Positions 41,126-49,716 of a stretch of DNA of 64,000 bases are shown here, in pieces. Each line of letters begins with the position of its first letter. Within the stretch, counting starts at the first letter, position 1. Both the position numbers and the translations under genes were made by a program. The DNA is from Microbispora hainanensis (lineage in GTDB: Bacteria > Actinomycetota > Actinomycetes > Streptosporangiales > Streptosporangiaceae). The notes beneath the pieces were generated by a model, which ran no database searches, was not told the DNA's origin, and saw only the letters and a list, made by a program, of their open reading frames with translations. The DNA is taken from NCBI RefSeq assembly GCF_036186745.1, contig NZ_CP108086.1, forward strand, positions 8,432,001 to 8,496,000, given 5' to 3'.

Positions 41126-41293
41126 TCAGTCCCAGTGAGGCGGGCGTTCCTCCAGCAGGCGGGAGACGTCGGAGTCGGAGCGCCAGTCGCCCCACCCGAG
41201 GTCGGTGTCGTCGCTCGTCTGGTCGGGCAGCACCGGCAGCCCCTCGTCGAAGAGGTCCACCGGACGCATGTCATCCGGATGCTGCACACTCAC
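41126..41293 (-). CDS. Small acidic conserved actinomycete protein (55 residues)
   Basis: From GTG 41293 (GTG 41287 possible) the product reads MSVQHPDDMRPVDLF, then LPVLPDQTSDDTDLGWGD and ends LLEERPPHWD. The DQTSDDTDxGWG core and ERPPHW end are characteristic of a family of tiny actinomycete proteins of unknown function. It is convergent with the RsbW-like gene (7 bases between stops). No ribosome-binding site is obvious. Confidence 0.6.
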   Translation of the reverse strand: MSVQHPDDMRPVDLFDEGLPVLPDQTSDDTDLGWGDWRSDSDVSRLLEERPPHWD

Positions 41294-41554
41294 GCAGCCA
41301 ATGCTACTGGCTCCTTCCGGAGCCGCGAAGCCGCGCCGGCCGCTTGAGCCCCATGCGCCCCATGAGCCCCGCGAGCCGGACAACGGGGAGTCTTGGGCGA
41401 TTGCCGGGCGGCGCTGGGACTCCTTCCCCCGAAGAGAGATCACGCCGCCACATCGCCGGGCAAACGTCACGCCCGTACCACCGGACAGCCAACCGCACGC
41501 AAAGGTACGATGCGGGAGCAGGGAGCACGCCGGACGAACCCCCCGTGAGGCGGC

Positions 41555-43663
41555 ATGGCAACGCCAGCAGGATGGCGGCAAGAGGGCAACCTGCCCGTGG
41601 AGCTGACGAGCTTCGTCGGGCGCACACGGCTGCTCGCGTCGCTGCGACAGAAGCTGCAGGAGCACCGGCTGATCACCGTCACGGGCATCGGCGGGGTCGG
41701 CAAGTCGCGCACCGCGCTGCGCCTCGCGCACCAGGTGCGGCGCCAGTTCAGGGACGGCGTCTGGTACGTCGACCTGGCCCGGCTGCAGGACCCCGCGATG
41801 GTCTACCACACGATCACGGCCGCGCTGGGCATCGCCGACCAGTCGCCGCGGGAGGGGTCGGCCACCCTCACCGAATGGCTGGCCGACCGGGAGCTCCTGC
41901 TCATCCTGGACACCTGCGAACACCTGGTCGACGCCTGCGCCCAGCTCACCCAGAACCTGCTCAACACCGCGCCGCACCTGCGCATCCTCGCGACGAGCAG
42001 GCGGTCGCTCAACGCGCCGGGCGAGTACACGGCCGCCGTGCCGCCGCTGACGGTGCCCGGCGACAACCCGTCGGAGAATCCGTTCACCAACGAGGCCGTC
42101 GAGCTGTTCGGCATCCGGGCCTCCGCCGTCGTGCCCGACTTCGTGGTGGACGAGGACAACGTCTCGGCCGTGGCCGAGCTGTGCCGCCGTCTCGACGGAA
42201 TCCCGCTGGCCATCGAGCTGGCCGCCGTACGCCTGCGCACGCTGTCGGTCCAGCAGATCCTCGCGCTGCTCGCCGACCGGTTCAGCCTGCTCGCCGGGGC
42301 CAGCCGTACGGCGCTGCCGCGGCATCAGACGCTGCGCGCGGCGATCGGGTGGAGCCATGAGCTGTGCGAGCCGGCCGAGCGGCTGCTGTGGGCGCGGCTG
42401 TCGGTGTTCGCCGGCGACTTCGACCTCGACGCGGCCCGCAGCGTCTGCGCCGGCGAGGCGCTGCCGGCCGAGCAGGTCCTCGACGTGATCGGCGGCCTGG
42501 TCGACAAGTCGGTCCTGCTGAGCTTCCCCACCCCGGCCGGACAGCGCTACCGGCTGATCGACACGCTGCGGCAGTACGGCGGCGAGTGGCTCGACAAGCT
42601 CGGCGAGACGCAGGACCTGCGGCAGCGCCACCGCGACTACTACCTGCAGCTCGCCGAGCGCAGCGAGCACTCGTGGTCGGGGCCGCGCCAGGTGCACTGG
42701 TACACGCGGATGCGCCAGGAGCACGACAACATCCGCGTCGCGCTCGACTACTGCCTCTCGACGCCGGGTGAGGAACGCGTCGGCCTCGAGCTGCTGTCGG
42801 CCCTGTGGTTCCTGTGGGTGGCCTGCGGCTTCGCCCGCGAGGGCGTGGTCTACCTGGAGCGCGCGCTAAAGACCAGTCCCTCGCCCAGCAAGGAGCGCTG
42901 CAAGGCCCTGTGGGTGCTGGCCTACATCCGCAGCGCCCAGGGCGACATGGCGGGCGCGCTCTCGGCGGCCGAGCAGTGCAGCACCGACGCGGTGCGCGTG
43001 GGCGACTCGGGCGCGGTGCTGCTGGCCACCAAGATGCAGGGCACCGCGGCCATGCTGCAGGGCGACGCGAAGAAGGCGACGGCGCTGCTCGGTGTCGCGA
43101 TCGAGTTCCACCGCGGCGGCCGGGAGCTGAACCCGGGCCTGCTGCCGGCGATCGTCGAGCTGTCCATGGTGTTGTTCGCGCAGGGCGACTATGAGGAGGC
43201 GGAGACGCTGCTGGCCGACTGCCTGCAGGTCTGCCAGGAGCGCGGCGAGCTGTGGCTGCGGTCCTACGCCTGGTATGTCTCCTCCCTCGTTCACCGCGCG
43301 ACCGGCAGGCGCGACGAGGCGCTGGTGGCGTGCAAGGAGGCGCTGCGCATCAAGCGGCACTTCCACGACGTGCTCGGGATCGTCCTGTGCGTGGACAACC
43401 TCGCCACGCTGAACCTGGAGGCCGGCGAGCCGGAACGGACGGCGACCCTCCTCGGGGCGGCCCAGGCCAACTGGCGGACCTTCGGGCTGCCCCAGTTCGG
43501 GTCGCCGTTCTTCACGACCGAGCACGAGCAGTGCGTCAAGGAGTGCAAGAAGCTGATCGGCGACGCCGCCTACGACGAGGCGTACGCCGTCGGGACCCGG
43601 TTCAGCCTCGGCGACCTCGTCGAGTACGCGCTGGACGACCTCGACGACTTCCACCTCGGCTGA
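41555..43663 (+). CDS. STAND-type NTPase with C-terminal TPR-like repeats
   Basis: This 702-residue protein starts at ATG 41555 with GAGG 5 bases upstream. The NB-ARC/AfsR-like NTPase begins ELTSFVGRTRLL; Walker A is TGIGGVGKSRTALRL (about 43-57), Walker B LLLILDTCEHLVDAC (about 111-125), sensor ILATSRR, and the GxP box GIPLAIELAA. After about 400 residues helical repeats of TPR type run to the end (for example FAREGVVYLERAL and GDYEEAETLLADCLQ). Unlike many relatives it has neither an SARP nor a LuxR DNA-binding domain, so it must signal by protein contact. The neighbouring terpene synthase is convergent. Confidence 0.88.
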   Translation: MATPAGWRQEGNLPVELTSFVGRTRLLASLRQKLQEHRLITVTGIGGVGKSRTALRLAHQVRRQFRDGVWYVDLARLQDPAMVYHTITAALGIADQSPREGSATLTEWLADRELLLILDTCEHLVDACAQLTQNLLNTAPHLRILATSRRSLNAPGEYTAAVPPLTVPGDNPSENPFTNEAVELFGIRASAVVPDFVVDEDNVSAVAELCRRLDGIPLAIELAAVRLRTLSVQQILALLADRFSLLAGASRTALPRHQTLRAAIGWSHELCEPAERLLWARLSVFAGDFDLDAARSVCAGEALPAEQVLDVIGGLVDKSVLLSFPTPAGQRYRLIDTLRQYGGEWLDKLGETQDLRQRHRDYYLQLAERSEHSWSGPRQVHWYTRMRQEHDNIRVALDYCLSTPGEERVGLELLSALWFLWVACGFAREGVVYLERALKTSPSPSKERCKALWVLAYIRSAQGDMAGALSAAEQCSTDAVRVGDSGAVLLATKMQGTAAMLQGDAKKATALLGVAIEFHRGGRELNPGLLPAIVELSMVLFAQGDYEEAETLLADCLQVCQERGELWLRSYAWYVSSLVHRATGRRDEALVACKEALRIKRHFHDVLGIVLCVDNLATLNLEAGEPERTATLLGAAQANWRTFGLPQFGSPFFTTEHEQCVKECKKLIGDAAYDEAYAVGTRFSLGDLVEYALDDLDDFHLG

Positions 43664-43685
43664 CCGGGCCGCCGATCGGCGGTGA

Positions 43686-44657
43686 TCACTGCCAGGCGCC
43701 GAAATACCGGGAGCTGGTCAGCGAGTAGTCCACGCTGCCGCTGATCCAATACTGCAGGCCCCGCACGTACGCGCTGACGGCGGGCGAGCCGAGCGCCTCG
43801 GCGGCCGGGGCGAGCGTCGCCATCGCGGCGACCGCCTCGTCGCGCATCGCGCCGATCCGGTCCATCGCCTCCTGGACCGTGCACCCGGTGTGCCCGACAA
43901 GCACGCTGACGAGGTTGTTGCGGATGTTGGCCTCATCCCGCTCCTTGGCGTACGAGATGAGGTCGTTGTCCCAGACGACCACGTCGTTGGCGTGCTCGGT
44001 CATCTCGTGCACCACCGGATGCCGCCACTCGTCGGTGGTGAGGCAGACCTCCGCGGCCACGTCGATCAGCGCGAAGACGGTGAGCATCGCACCGGTCCTG
44101 CGGCGCATGAAGATGTAGTCGTCGATCGTCGGGACGACGTCGTCCTCCCGGTTGGCGGCCTCCCAGACCTGGGCGAACAGGTAGTCCTTGACCGTCGCCC
44201 GCCACCGGTCGAGCTGGTCGGGGGTGCCGTTCCTCCTGATCCGCGTCTTGATGTCGAGCAGTGCGCGGGCGAAGACGTTCTCGACGGGTTCGTCACCCTC
44301 GTTGTCCTCGACCACGGTGTAGAGCTGGGGCAGGGCACGGGCGATCTCGGCCGCCCGCCGGTCCGACTCACAGTAGGCGTCGTCGAACGCGAACAGCCAC
44401 ACGCACCAGTCGGTGACGAGCTGGCACAGCTCCCGGGAGGCGTACGGGTAGGTCCGGGCGCCGAGCCATCCGTAGCGAGCGAGCCGGAAACGCTCGAACT
44501 GGTCGTCGTCGGCGATCATGCCGGAGGCGGCCAGCCAGGCCAGAGTGTCCCGGTTCACCTCGTCGACGTGCGGGTTCACCGCACTCGGGAAGGGGCAGGT
44601 GAGCGAGGGAAGGCGGAGGGGGCTCCCTCTCAGGGAATCCGCTTTCGCAGTAGCCAT
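43686..44657 (-). CDS. Class I terpene synthase (sesquiterpene cyclase type)
   Basis: This 323-residue protein has both metal-binding motifs of bacterial class I terpene cyclases: the aspartate-rich FDDAYCESD (about 89-97) and the NSE triad in NDLISYAKE (about 230-238); the C-terminal RY pair appears in SSRYFG. N-terminal LTCPFPSAVNPHVD is also typical. It ionises a prenyl diphosphate, most likely farnesyl diphosphate, and cyclises it. The product cannot be predicted. ATG 44657 is preferred to upstream in-frame starts (44702, 44723) because family proteins begin near this point. No P450 or prenyltransferase is adjacent, so it stands alone. Confidence 0.9.
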   Translation of the reverse strand: MATAKADSLRGSPLRLPSLTCPFPSAVNPHVDEVNRDTLAWLAASGMIADDDQFERFRLARYGWLGARTYPYASRELCQLVTDWCVWLFAFDDAYCESDRRAAEIARALPQLYTVVEDNEGDEPVENVFARALLDIKTRIRRNGTPDQLDRWRATVKDYLFAQVWEAANREDDVVPTIDDYIFMRRRTGAMLTVFALIDVAAEVCLTTDEWRHPVVHEMTEHANDVVVWDNDLISYAKERDEANIRNNLVSVLVGHTGCTVQEAMDRIGAMRDEAVAAMATLAPAAEALGSPAVSAYVRGLQYWISGSVDYSLTSSRYFGAWQ

Positions 44658-44747
44658 CCGACAAGCATGGTCCCACCAGATGATCGGCGCCAGCCTTGCC
44701 ATAATTACGGACACACCGGCCATACAGATCTAACCAGACAGATCCAT

Positions 44748-45149
44748 TCAGCCGGACGAGTCCTCGATGAGAGCGACGATCTCCGCGTCGCCGAACATGC
44801 GGGCGGCGTCGACGGCCGACGGCGTCCCGGCGTAGCGATCGGCTCCCAGCTCCAGCAGCGCCCGCACGACCTCGGGCTCCTTCTTGAACACCGCACCGGC
44901 GAGCGGGGTCTGCCCGCGGTCGTTGGCGAGGTCGGGGTCCGCGCCCCGCTCGACCAGGGCGCGTACGGTGGCGGCGTGGCCGTGGTAGGCCGCCAGCATG
45001 AGCAGCGTGTCGCCCTTCTGGTTGCGCAGGTCGACGGGCACGCCCGCGTCGACGTACGCGCACAGCGCCTCGGTCCGCCCCGACCTCGCGAGGTCGAAGA
45101 GCCTGGTGGCGAACTCCTCCATCTCAGGGTCCGGCTCCTTGTTCCCCAT
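44748..45149 (-). CDS. Ankyrin-repeat protein
   Basis: This 133-residue protein has three to four ankyrin repeats; the clearest are KGDTLLMLAAYHGHAATVRAL (residues about 46-66) with VERGADPDLAND, and RGQTPLAGAVFKKEPEVVRAL with LELGADRY. It is cytoplasmic and a protein-binding module. It has no ribosome-binding site, but TACCGT lies 6 bases before the ATG, predicting a leaderless transcript. Its stop is 90 bases upstream of the terpene synthase start on the same strand. Confidence 0.9.
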   Translation of the reverse strand: MGNKEPDPEMEEFATRLFDLARSGRTEALCAYVDAGVPVDLRNQKGDTLLMLAAYHGHAATVRALVERGADPDLANDRGQTPLAGAVFKKEPEVVRALLELGADRYAGTPSAVDAARMFGDAEIVALIEDSSG

Positions 45150-45242
45150 GGTCCAACGGTAAGGTCGCCGCTACCCCTCCGGAATCGACCGGGGGTCCCG
45201 TAGGTTCAGTAGGTAAAGACTTCGTGAGAAAGGCTGGGACAC

Positions 45243-46148
45243 GTGTCCGACCCCACGGATCTCTATCGGCTCGACGGGGACCTGCCCGAGCTGACCGATC
45301 CGGTGCTGCTCTACCACTTCGAGGGGTTCGTCGACGCCGGCGCCGCCGGACGGCTCGCCCTGGGGCACCTCCTCGCCGAACTGGAGCACCGGGTCATCGC
45401 GACCTTCGACGTGGACCGGCTGATCGACTATCGGTCCCGCCGCCCGGCGATGACCTTCGACACCGATCACTGGAGCGACTACGACACCCCTGAGCTGGTC
45501 GTCTACCTGACCAAGGACGTCACGGGCACGCCGTTCCTCATCCTGAGCGGGCCGGAGCCCGACCGGGAGTGGGAGCTGTTCACCGAGGCCGTCGGCATGC
45601 TGGTGACCCGGCTCAACATCGGCAAGCTGGTGACCGTCCACGGCATCCCGATGGGCGTCCCGCACACCCGGCCGCTCGGCCTGACGGCCCACGCCACCCG
45701 CCCCGACCTCGTGAACGGGCAGACCAGCCCCTTCGGCAAGGTCCGCGTGCCGGGGAGCCTCGCCGCGCTCATCGAGTTCCGCCTCGGGACGAAGGGCCAC
45801 GACGCGCTCGGCTACGCCGTCCACGTGCCCCACTACCTCGCCCAGGCGGAGTATCCGCAGGCCGCCGTGGCGGCGCTGGAGGCCGTCACCCGCGGCACCG
45901 GGCTGGTCTTCCCCATGGACACGCTCAGGGACGCGGCCGACAAGACCAACGTCGAGATCGAGGAGCAGATCGCGGCGTCCGAGGAGCTCGCCGGGGCCAT
46001 CCGCGGCCTGGAGCAGCAGTACGACGCGTTCCAGTCGGGCACCGAACGGGAGAGCCTGCTGGCCGAGGAGGTGAAGATGCCCACGGGCGACGAGCTCGCC
46101 GCCCAGTTCGAGGCGTTCCTCGCCGAACGGGACGAGGGCGACGCCTGA
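45243..46148 (+). CDS. PAC2-family protein (proteasome assembly chaperone-like)
   Basis: This 301-residue protein starts at GTG 45243 (AAAGGCTGGGA upstream). It has the actinobacterial PAC2 pattern: LLYHFEGFVDAGAAGRLA (about 22-39), DVDRLIDYRSRRP, and TVHGIPMGVPHTRP (about 132-145), followed by a helical C-terminus (EIEEQIAASEELAGAI). Members are found in nearly all actinomycetes with proteasomes, but the bacterial role is unproven. A TAGGTT hexamer at 45201-45206 may be its -10 element. It is followed by a Gfo/Idh gene in the same direction. Confidence 0.9.
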   Translation: MSDPTDLYRLDGDLPELTDPVLLYHFEGFVDAGAAGRLALGHLLAELEHRVIATFDVDRLIDYRSRRPAMTFDTDHWSDYDTPELVVYLTKDVTGTPFLILSGPEPDREWELFTEAVGMLVTRLNIGKLVTVHGIPMGVPHTRPLGLTAHATRPDLVNGQTSPFGKVRVPGSLAALIEFRLGTKGHDALGYAVHVPHYLAQAEYPQAAVAALEAVTRGTGLVFPMDTLRDAADKTNVEIEEQIAASEELAGAIRGLEQQYDAFQSGTERESLLAEEVKMPTGDELAAQFEAFLAERDEGDA

Positions 46149-46195
46149 GCCGCCCCTCCGCCGCGCTTGAACCGTTCGAAGGACTCCCGCGCCTC

Positions 46196-47302
46196 ATGCC
46201 GCCCTCAGATTTCCCCGAAATCCGCGTCGGACTGGTCGGTTTCGGTCCGGCCGGATCCTTCTTCCACGCGCCGCTGATCGCCGCCACGCCGGGGCTGCGC
46301 CTCGCCGCCGTCGTCACCCGCGACCCCTCCAGGGCCGAGCGGGTCCGTGCCGGCCATCCCGGCGCGGCCGTCGTCCCCGCCGCGGACGACCTGTGGGACC
46401 ACTGCGATCTCGTGGTGATCGCGTCGCCGAACCGCACCCACGTGCCCCTGGCGACCGAGGCGATCAAGGCCGGGCTTCCCGTGGTCGTGGACAAGCCGCT
46501 GGCCGGCGCCGCCGCGGAGGCCCGCGACCTCGTACGGCTCGCGCGCGACCGCGGGCTGATGCTGACGGTCTTCCAGAACAGGCGCTGGGACGGCGACTTC
46601 CTGACGCTGCGCCGCGTGCTGCCCGAGCTGGGCGAGGTCCACCGGTTCGAGTCGCGGTTCGAGCGGTGGCGGCCGGTGCCCAAGGGCGGCTGGCGCGAGT
46701 CGGGCGGGCCGGAGGATGTCGGCGGCACCCTCTACGACCTCGGCAGCCATCTGGTGGACCAGGCGCTGCGGTTGTTCGGCCCGGTCTCCCACGTGTACGC
46801 GGAGACCGACGTCAGGCGGGACGGGGTGCGCAACGACGACGACGCGTTCGTGGCGCTGACCCACCGGAACGGGACCCGGTCGCACCTGTGGATGAGCGCG
46901 GTGGCCGCCGACCTCGGCCCGAGGTTCCGCGTGCTCGGCTCCCGCGCGTCCTACGTGAAGTGGGGCCTGGACCCCCAGGAGGAACGCCTGCGGGCGGGCG
47001 AGCGGCCGGACGCCGCCGGCTTCGGCCCAGGCGGCGGCCCGGGTGAGGGTACGGGAGCCGGATGGGGCGCGGAGGCCCCGGAGCGCTGGGGCACGCTCGG
47101 AGCCGAGGGCGACTGCCGCCGGGTGCCCACCGAGCCCGGGGCCTACCAGCGGTTCTATGAGGGAGTCGTGGCCTGCCTGCGGGACGGCGCGCCGCCGCCG
47201 GTCGAGCCGGACGACGCCGTGGACGCGATCGCCGTGCTGGAGGCCGCCGTCCTGTCGGCGACCCGCGGCCAGGTGGTCGGCCTCCCCGGCCGGGAGGAAT
47301 AG
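46196..47302 (+). CDS. Gfo/Idh/MocA-family NAD(P)-dependent oxidoreductase
   Basis: This protein has about 368 residues from ATG 46196 (AAGGA somewhat distant). The Rossmann domain opens VGLVGFGPAGSFFHAPLI (about 10-27) with ASPNRTHVPLATEAIKAG and the EKP-type catalytic motif present as VDKPLAG (about 100-106). The C-terminal domain shows GGTLYDLGSHLVDQAL, where the His participates in catalysis. A Gly-rich insert lies at about 275-300. It oxidises or reduces a sugar or cyclitol; the substrate is unknown. The 3' end is present in three tandem copies beyond the stop. Confidence 0.9.
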   Translation: MPPSDFPEIRVGLVGFGPAGSFFHAPLIAATPGLRLAAVVTRDPSRAERVRAGHPGAAVVPAADDLWDHCDLVVIASPNRTHVPLATEAIKAGLPVVVDKPLAGAAAEARDLVRLARDRGLMLTVFQNRRWDGDFLTLRRVLPELGEVHRFESRFERWRPVPKGGWRESGGPEDVGGTLYDLGSHLVDQALRLFGPVSHVYAETDVRRDGVRNDDDAFVALTHRNGTRSHLWMSAVAADLGPRFRVLGSRASYVKWGLDPQEERLRAGERPDAAGFGPGGGPGEGTGAGWGAEAPERWGTLGAEGDCRRVPTEPGAYQRFYEGVVACLRDGAPPPVEPDDAVDAIAVLEAAVLSATRGQVVGLPGREE

Positions 47303-47349
47303 CACCCGACCGGGGAGGAGCACCCGGCAGGGAGGAATAGCAGCCGGCA
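47292..47349. repeat. About 19-bp tandem repeat (3 copies) at the 3' end of the Gfo/Idh gene
   Basis: GGGAGGAATAGCACCCGACC (47292-47311) includes the TAG stop; a second copy (47312-47329, 3 bases shorter) and a third (47330-47349, again with GGAGGAATAG) follow. It is another gene-end duplication. Confidence 0.85.
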
Positions 47350-47383
47350 AGGCGAAGTCGCCTGGGGAGGGAGTGGCGCCCGC

Positions 47384-48013
47384 TCACTCCGCGGGCCGCG
47401 CCGCCGCGGCGTCCGGGACGGGCGGGGCGGTGGCGAGCCTGCGGACGGCCTCGATCACCGTCTCGCGCCGCCGGGCGAACGCGGCCTCCTCGGTCTCCTC
47501 GTCCAGGACGAGGCGGCACATCCGGGGCACCGCGAAGTTCCACGAGATCAGGCCCATGACGGTGAACAGCAGATCTTGGGCCGCGCGGACCCGCGCATCC
47601 TCGGGAAGGTGGCCGACCGGGCCCGCGTCGGCGAGCTGACCGGCCTTCTCGCGGAAGGCGTCGCGCCGCTCCCGCTCGCTCTCGCCGGGCTCGTCGCGCA
47701 CCTCCAGCGCCTCCCACAGCAGCAGCCTGATCAGCTCCGGGTGCTCCCGATACCAGTCGAACATCTGCCCGACCGACTCTGCCACCGCGCCGGGGTCGAC
47801 GGAGACGGAGGCGCGGACCTCCTCCAGCTTCGCCCGCACGACGGCGGCGAACAGCTTCTCCTTGCTGCCGTAATAGAGGTAGATGGCCTGTTTGTTGGCC
47901 TTGGCGGCCGTCGCGATGCGGTCCACCCTGGCCCCGGCCAGCCCGTGCTCGGCGAACTCGGCGATGGCGGCGTCGAAGATCCTCCGTCTGGTGTCCTCCG
48001 CGTCGTAGGCCAT
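47384..48013 (-). CDS. TetR-family transcriptional regulator
   Basis: This 209-residue protein from ATG 48013 has an N-terminal helix-turn-helix DTRRRIFDAAIAEFAEHG (about 8-25) and ANKQAIYLYYGSKEKLF (about 41-57). The ligand domain carries FDWYREHPELIRLLLWEAL, typical of TetR_C_8-like regulators. It is divergent from an SDR gene, and the 100-bp gap holds two near-identical 12-bp palindromes, so it likely represses both genes. The longer frame to 48082 would run through the operators and is rejected. Confidence 0.92.
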   Translation of the reverse strand: MAYDAEDTRRRIFDAAIAEFAEHGLAGARVDRIATAAKANKQAIYLYYGSKEKLFAAVVRAKLEEVRASVSVDPGAVAESVGQMFDWYREHPELIRLLLWEALEVRDEPGESERERRDAFREKAGQLADAGPVGHLPEDARVRAAQDLLFTVMGLISWNFAVPRMCRLVLDEETEEAAFARRRETVIEAVRRLATAPPVPDAAAARPAE

Positions 48014-48023
48014 GGACGAATTA

Positions 48024-48035
48024 AACCATCCGGTT
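48024..48035. promoter_or_regulatory. TetR operator 1, AACCATCCGGTT
   Basis: Half-sites AACCA and CGGTT (one mismatch to symmetry) lie 10 bases upstream of the TetR start. It matches the second palindrome at 48081-48092. Confidence 0.6.
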
Positions 48036-48080
48036 GACTCCGCCCCGTACGAGCGGCAATATCGGGGTCGGCAATAAAAC

Positions 48081-48092
48081 AACCAGATGGTT
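48081..48092. promoter_or_regulatory. TetR operator 2, AACCAGATGGTT
   Basis: AACCA-GA-TGGTT has perfectly symmetric half-sites, 22 bases upstream of the SDR start. The centre-to-centre distance to operator 1 is 57 bp. Confidence 0.65.
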
Positions 48093-48114
48093 TATTTCAT
48101 CGAGAGGCTCTCCC

Positions 48115-48900
48115 ATGAGCACTGCGACACCCATCCCCGTACGGTCGCCGCTGCCCGGCGCGCTCTCCGGCGCGACCGTCGTCCTCGTCGGCGGAAGCTC
48201 GGGCATCGGGCTGGCGGCGGCCGTCCTGCTGCGGTCGATCGGCGCCCGCGTCGTGCTGGTCGGCCGCGACCCCGACCGGCTGGAGGCCGCCGCCTCCCGG
48301 GTGCGAGGCTCGGGCCCGGACGACGCCGTGCTGGGCGTCACCGGTGACGGCGGCGACGAGCGGACCCTCGCGGAGGCGTTCGACCGGGCGGGCCGGGTCG
48401 ACCACGTGTACGTCACCGCGGGCGGCATCAGCGGCGCCGGCCCGCTGGCCGCCCTCTCGGCCGACGACATCCGCACGACCCTCGGCTCGGGCTCCCTTCA
48501 GACGGCCTTCACGGTCGCCCGCGCGGCGGCGACCCGGCTTCCCGCGGGCGGCTCGCTCACGTTCAGCTCGGGCATCCTCGTGGTCCGCCCCGCTCCCGGG
48601 ATGACCGTCCCGCTGTCGGCCGCCGGCGCCGTGGAGACCCTCACCAGGGCACTCGCCGTGGAGCTCGCCCCCGCACGGGTGCGCGTGAACGCCGTACGCT
48701 ACGGCCGGATCGACACCCCGCTCCTGCGTTCGCTGCCGGGGCTGGACTCCGACGACGCGGTCGCCGCCGCCGGGACGTCCGTCCCCCTCGGCCGCTTCGG
48801 CACCGCCGAGGAGGCCGCCGCCACGGCCGTCTTCCTCATGGCCAACAACCACGTCACCGGCCAGGTCATCACCGTGGACGGCGGCGAGACCCTCGTCTGA
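48115..48900 (+). CDS. SDR-family protein lacking the YxxxK catalytic dyad
   Basis: This 261-residue protein from ATG 48115 has a GAGAGG site upstream. Cofactor motif VGGSSGIGLAAAVLL (about 24-38), VTAGG in place of NNAG (about 100), Ser in LTFSSGIL, and the C-terminal GQVITVDGGETLV are kept. At the dyad position the sequence is VPLSAAGAVETL: Tyr is replaced by Leu and Lys by Gly. It should bind NAD(P) but is probably not a normal dehydrogenase. It is regulated by the divergent TetR through two operators. It may be a sensor or an enzyme with relocated catalysis. Confidence 0.85.
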   Translation: MSTATPIPVRSPLPGALSGATVVLVGGSSGIGLAAAVLLRSIGARVVLVGRDPDRLEAAASRVRGSGPDDAVLGVTGDGGDERTLAEAFDRAGRVDHVYVTAGGISGAGPLAALSADDIRTTLGSGSLQTAFTVARAAATRLPAGGSLTFSSGILVVRPAPGMTVPLSAAGAVETLTRALAVELAPARVRVNAVRYGRIDTPLLRSLPGLDSDDAVAAAGTSVPLGRFGTAEEAAATAVFLMANNHVTGQVITVDGGETLV

Positions 48901-48918
48901 ACCCGCCCGCGCCGGCTG

Positions 48919-49716
48919 TCAGTCGCGCAGCCGGCCGCGCAGGGCCTCGGTGTCGGCGTCGGTCCAGCCGTGGGCGCGCAGCCAGGCGAGAGGGCCGCCG
49001 AACCGGTCGTCCAGCGTCGCCAGGAACTGCCCCATGTATTCGGGCCGCGGCAGGTGGCTGTCGGCCGGCTTCGAGTCGAGGTCCTCGCGGTAGGTGCGGC
49101 TGGCGCGCAGCCGGGCGAGGATGCCCTCCAGCCGTTCGCCGGTGGCGACGTAGTCCTCGATGATCGCCTCCCGGGTGGCGCCCGCGACGGCGAGCGCCAG
49201 GGCGCAGACCACTCCGGTGCGGTCCTTGCCCGCCGCGCAGTGGACCACGGCCATGCCGTCGTCACGGGCGAGCACCCGCAGGGCGGCCACCACCGAGTCG
49301 GGCCGGTCCCGCAGATATCCGTAGTAGTAGCCGGTCACGCGGAGCTCGGCCAGGTCCTCCTCGGCCCGCTCGCCCTGCCACGGCAGTGCCCGCTCGTCGA
49401 CCGTGTCGGCCTCGACGTCGGTGAGGTGCCCGCCCTCCGCGAACAGGCTGTGGTGGTGGATGCCGACCTCCGGCAGGCGGGTCAGCGGACCGGGCCCCTC
49501 CAGGCGTACCTCGGTGTGCGACCGCAGGTCGACCACGTGCCGCAGCTTGAGGTCGCCCACGAGCAACGCCACGTCATTGTCGGTCAGGCCCTGCAGGTTG
49601 TCGGCCCGCAGGATCCGGCCGGGCGCCGTGGTCCCGCCGTCCACCGTGGGCAGGCCGCCGAGGTCCCGTACGTTCGCCGCGCCTTCCAGAACGATCCAAC
49701 GCTCGTATGCATTCAT
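48919..49716 (-). CDS. Tyrosine-protein phosphatase (DSP-like, Y_phosphatase3 family)
   Basis: This 265-residue protein has the P-loop HCAAGKDRTGV (about 165-175; Cys nucleophile, Arg at C+6) and upstream Asp-containing loop. The N-terminal LEGAANVRDLGGLPT, with GRILRADNL, is the signature of the PtpB/IphP-like bacterial phosphatases acting on phospho-Tyr or phosphoinositides. ATG 49716 has TAGGCT 7 bases upstream and no ribosome-binding site, so it is probably leaderless. It is divergent from the SGNH hydrolase. There is no signal peptide, so it is cytoplasmic. Confidence 0.92.
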   Translation of the reverse strand: MNAYERWIVLEGAANVRDLGGLPTVDGGTTAPGRILRADNLQGLTDNDVALLVGDLKLRHVVDLRSHTEVRLEGPGPLTRLPEVGIHHHSLFAEGGHLTDVEADTVDERALPWQGERAEEDLAELRVTGYYYGYLRDRPDSVVAALRVLARDDGMAVVHCAAGKDRTGVVCALALAVAGATREAIIEDYVATGERLEGILARLRASRTYREDLDSKPADSHLPRPEYMGQFLATLDDRFGGPLAWLRAHGWTDADTEALRGRLRD

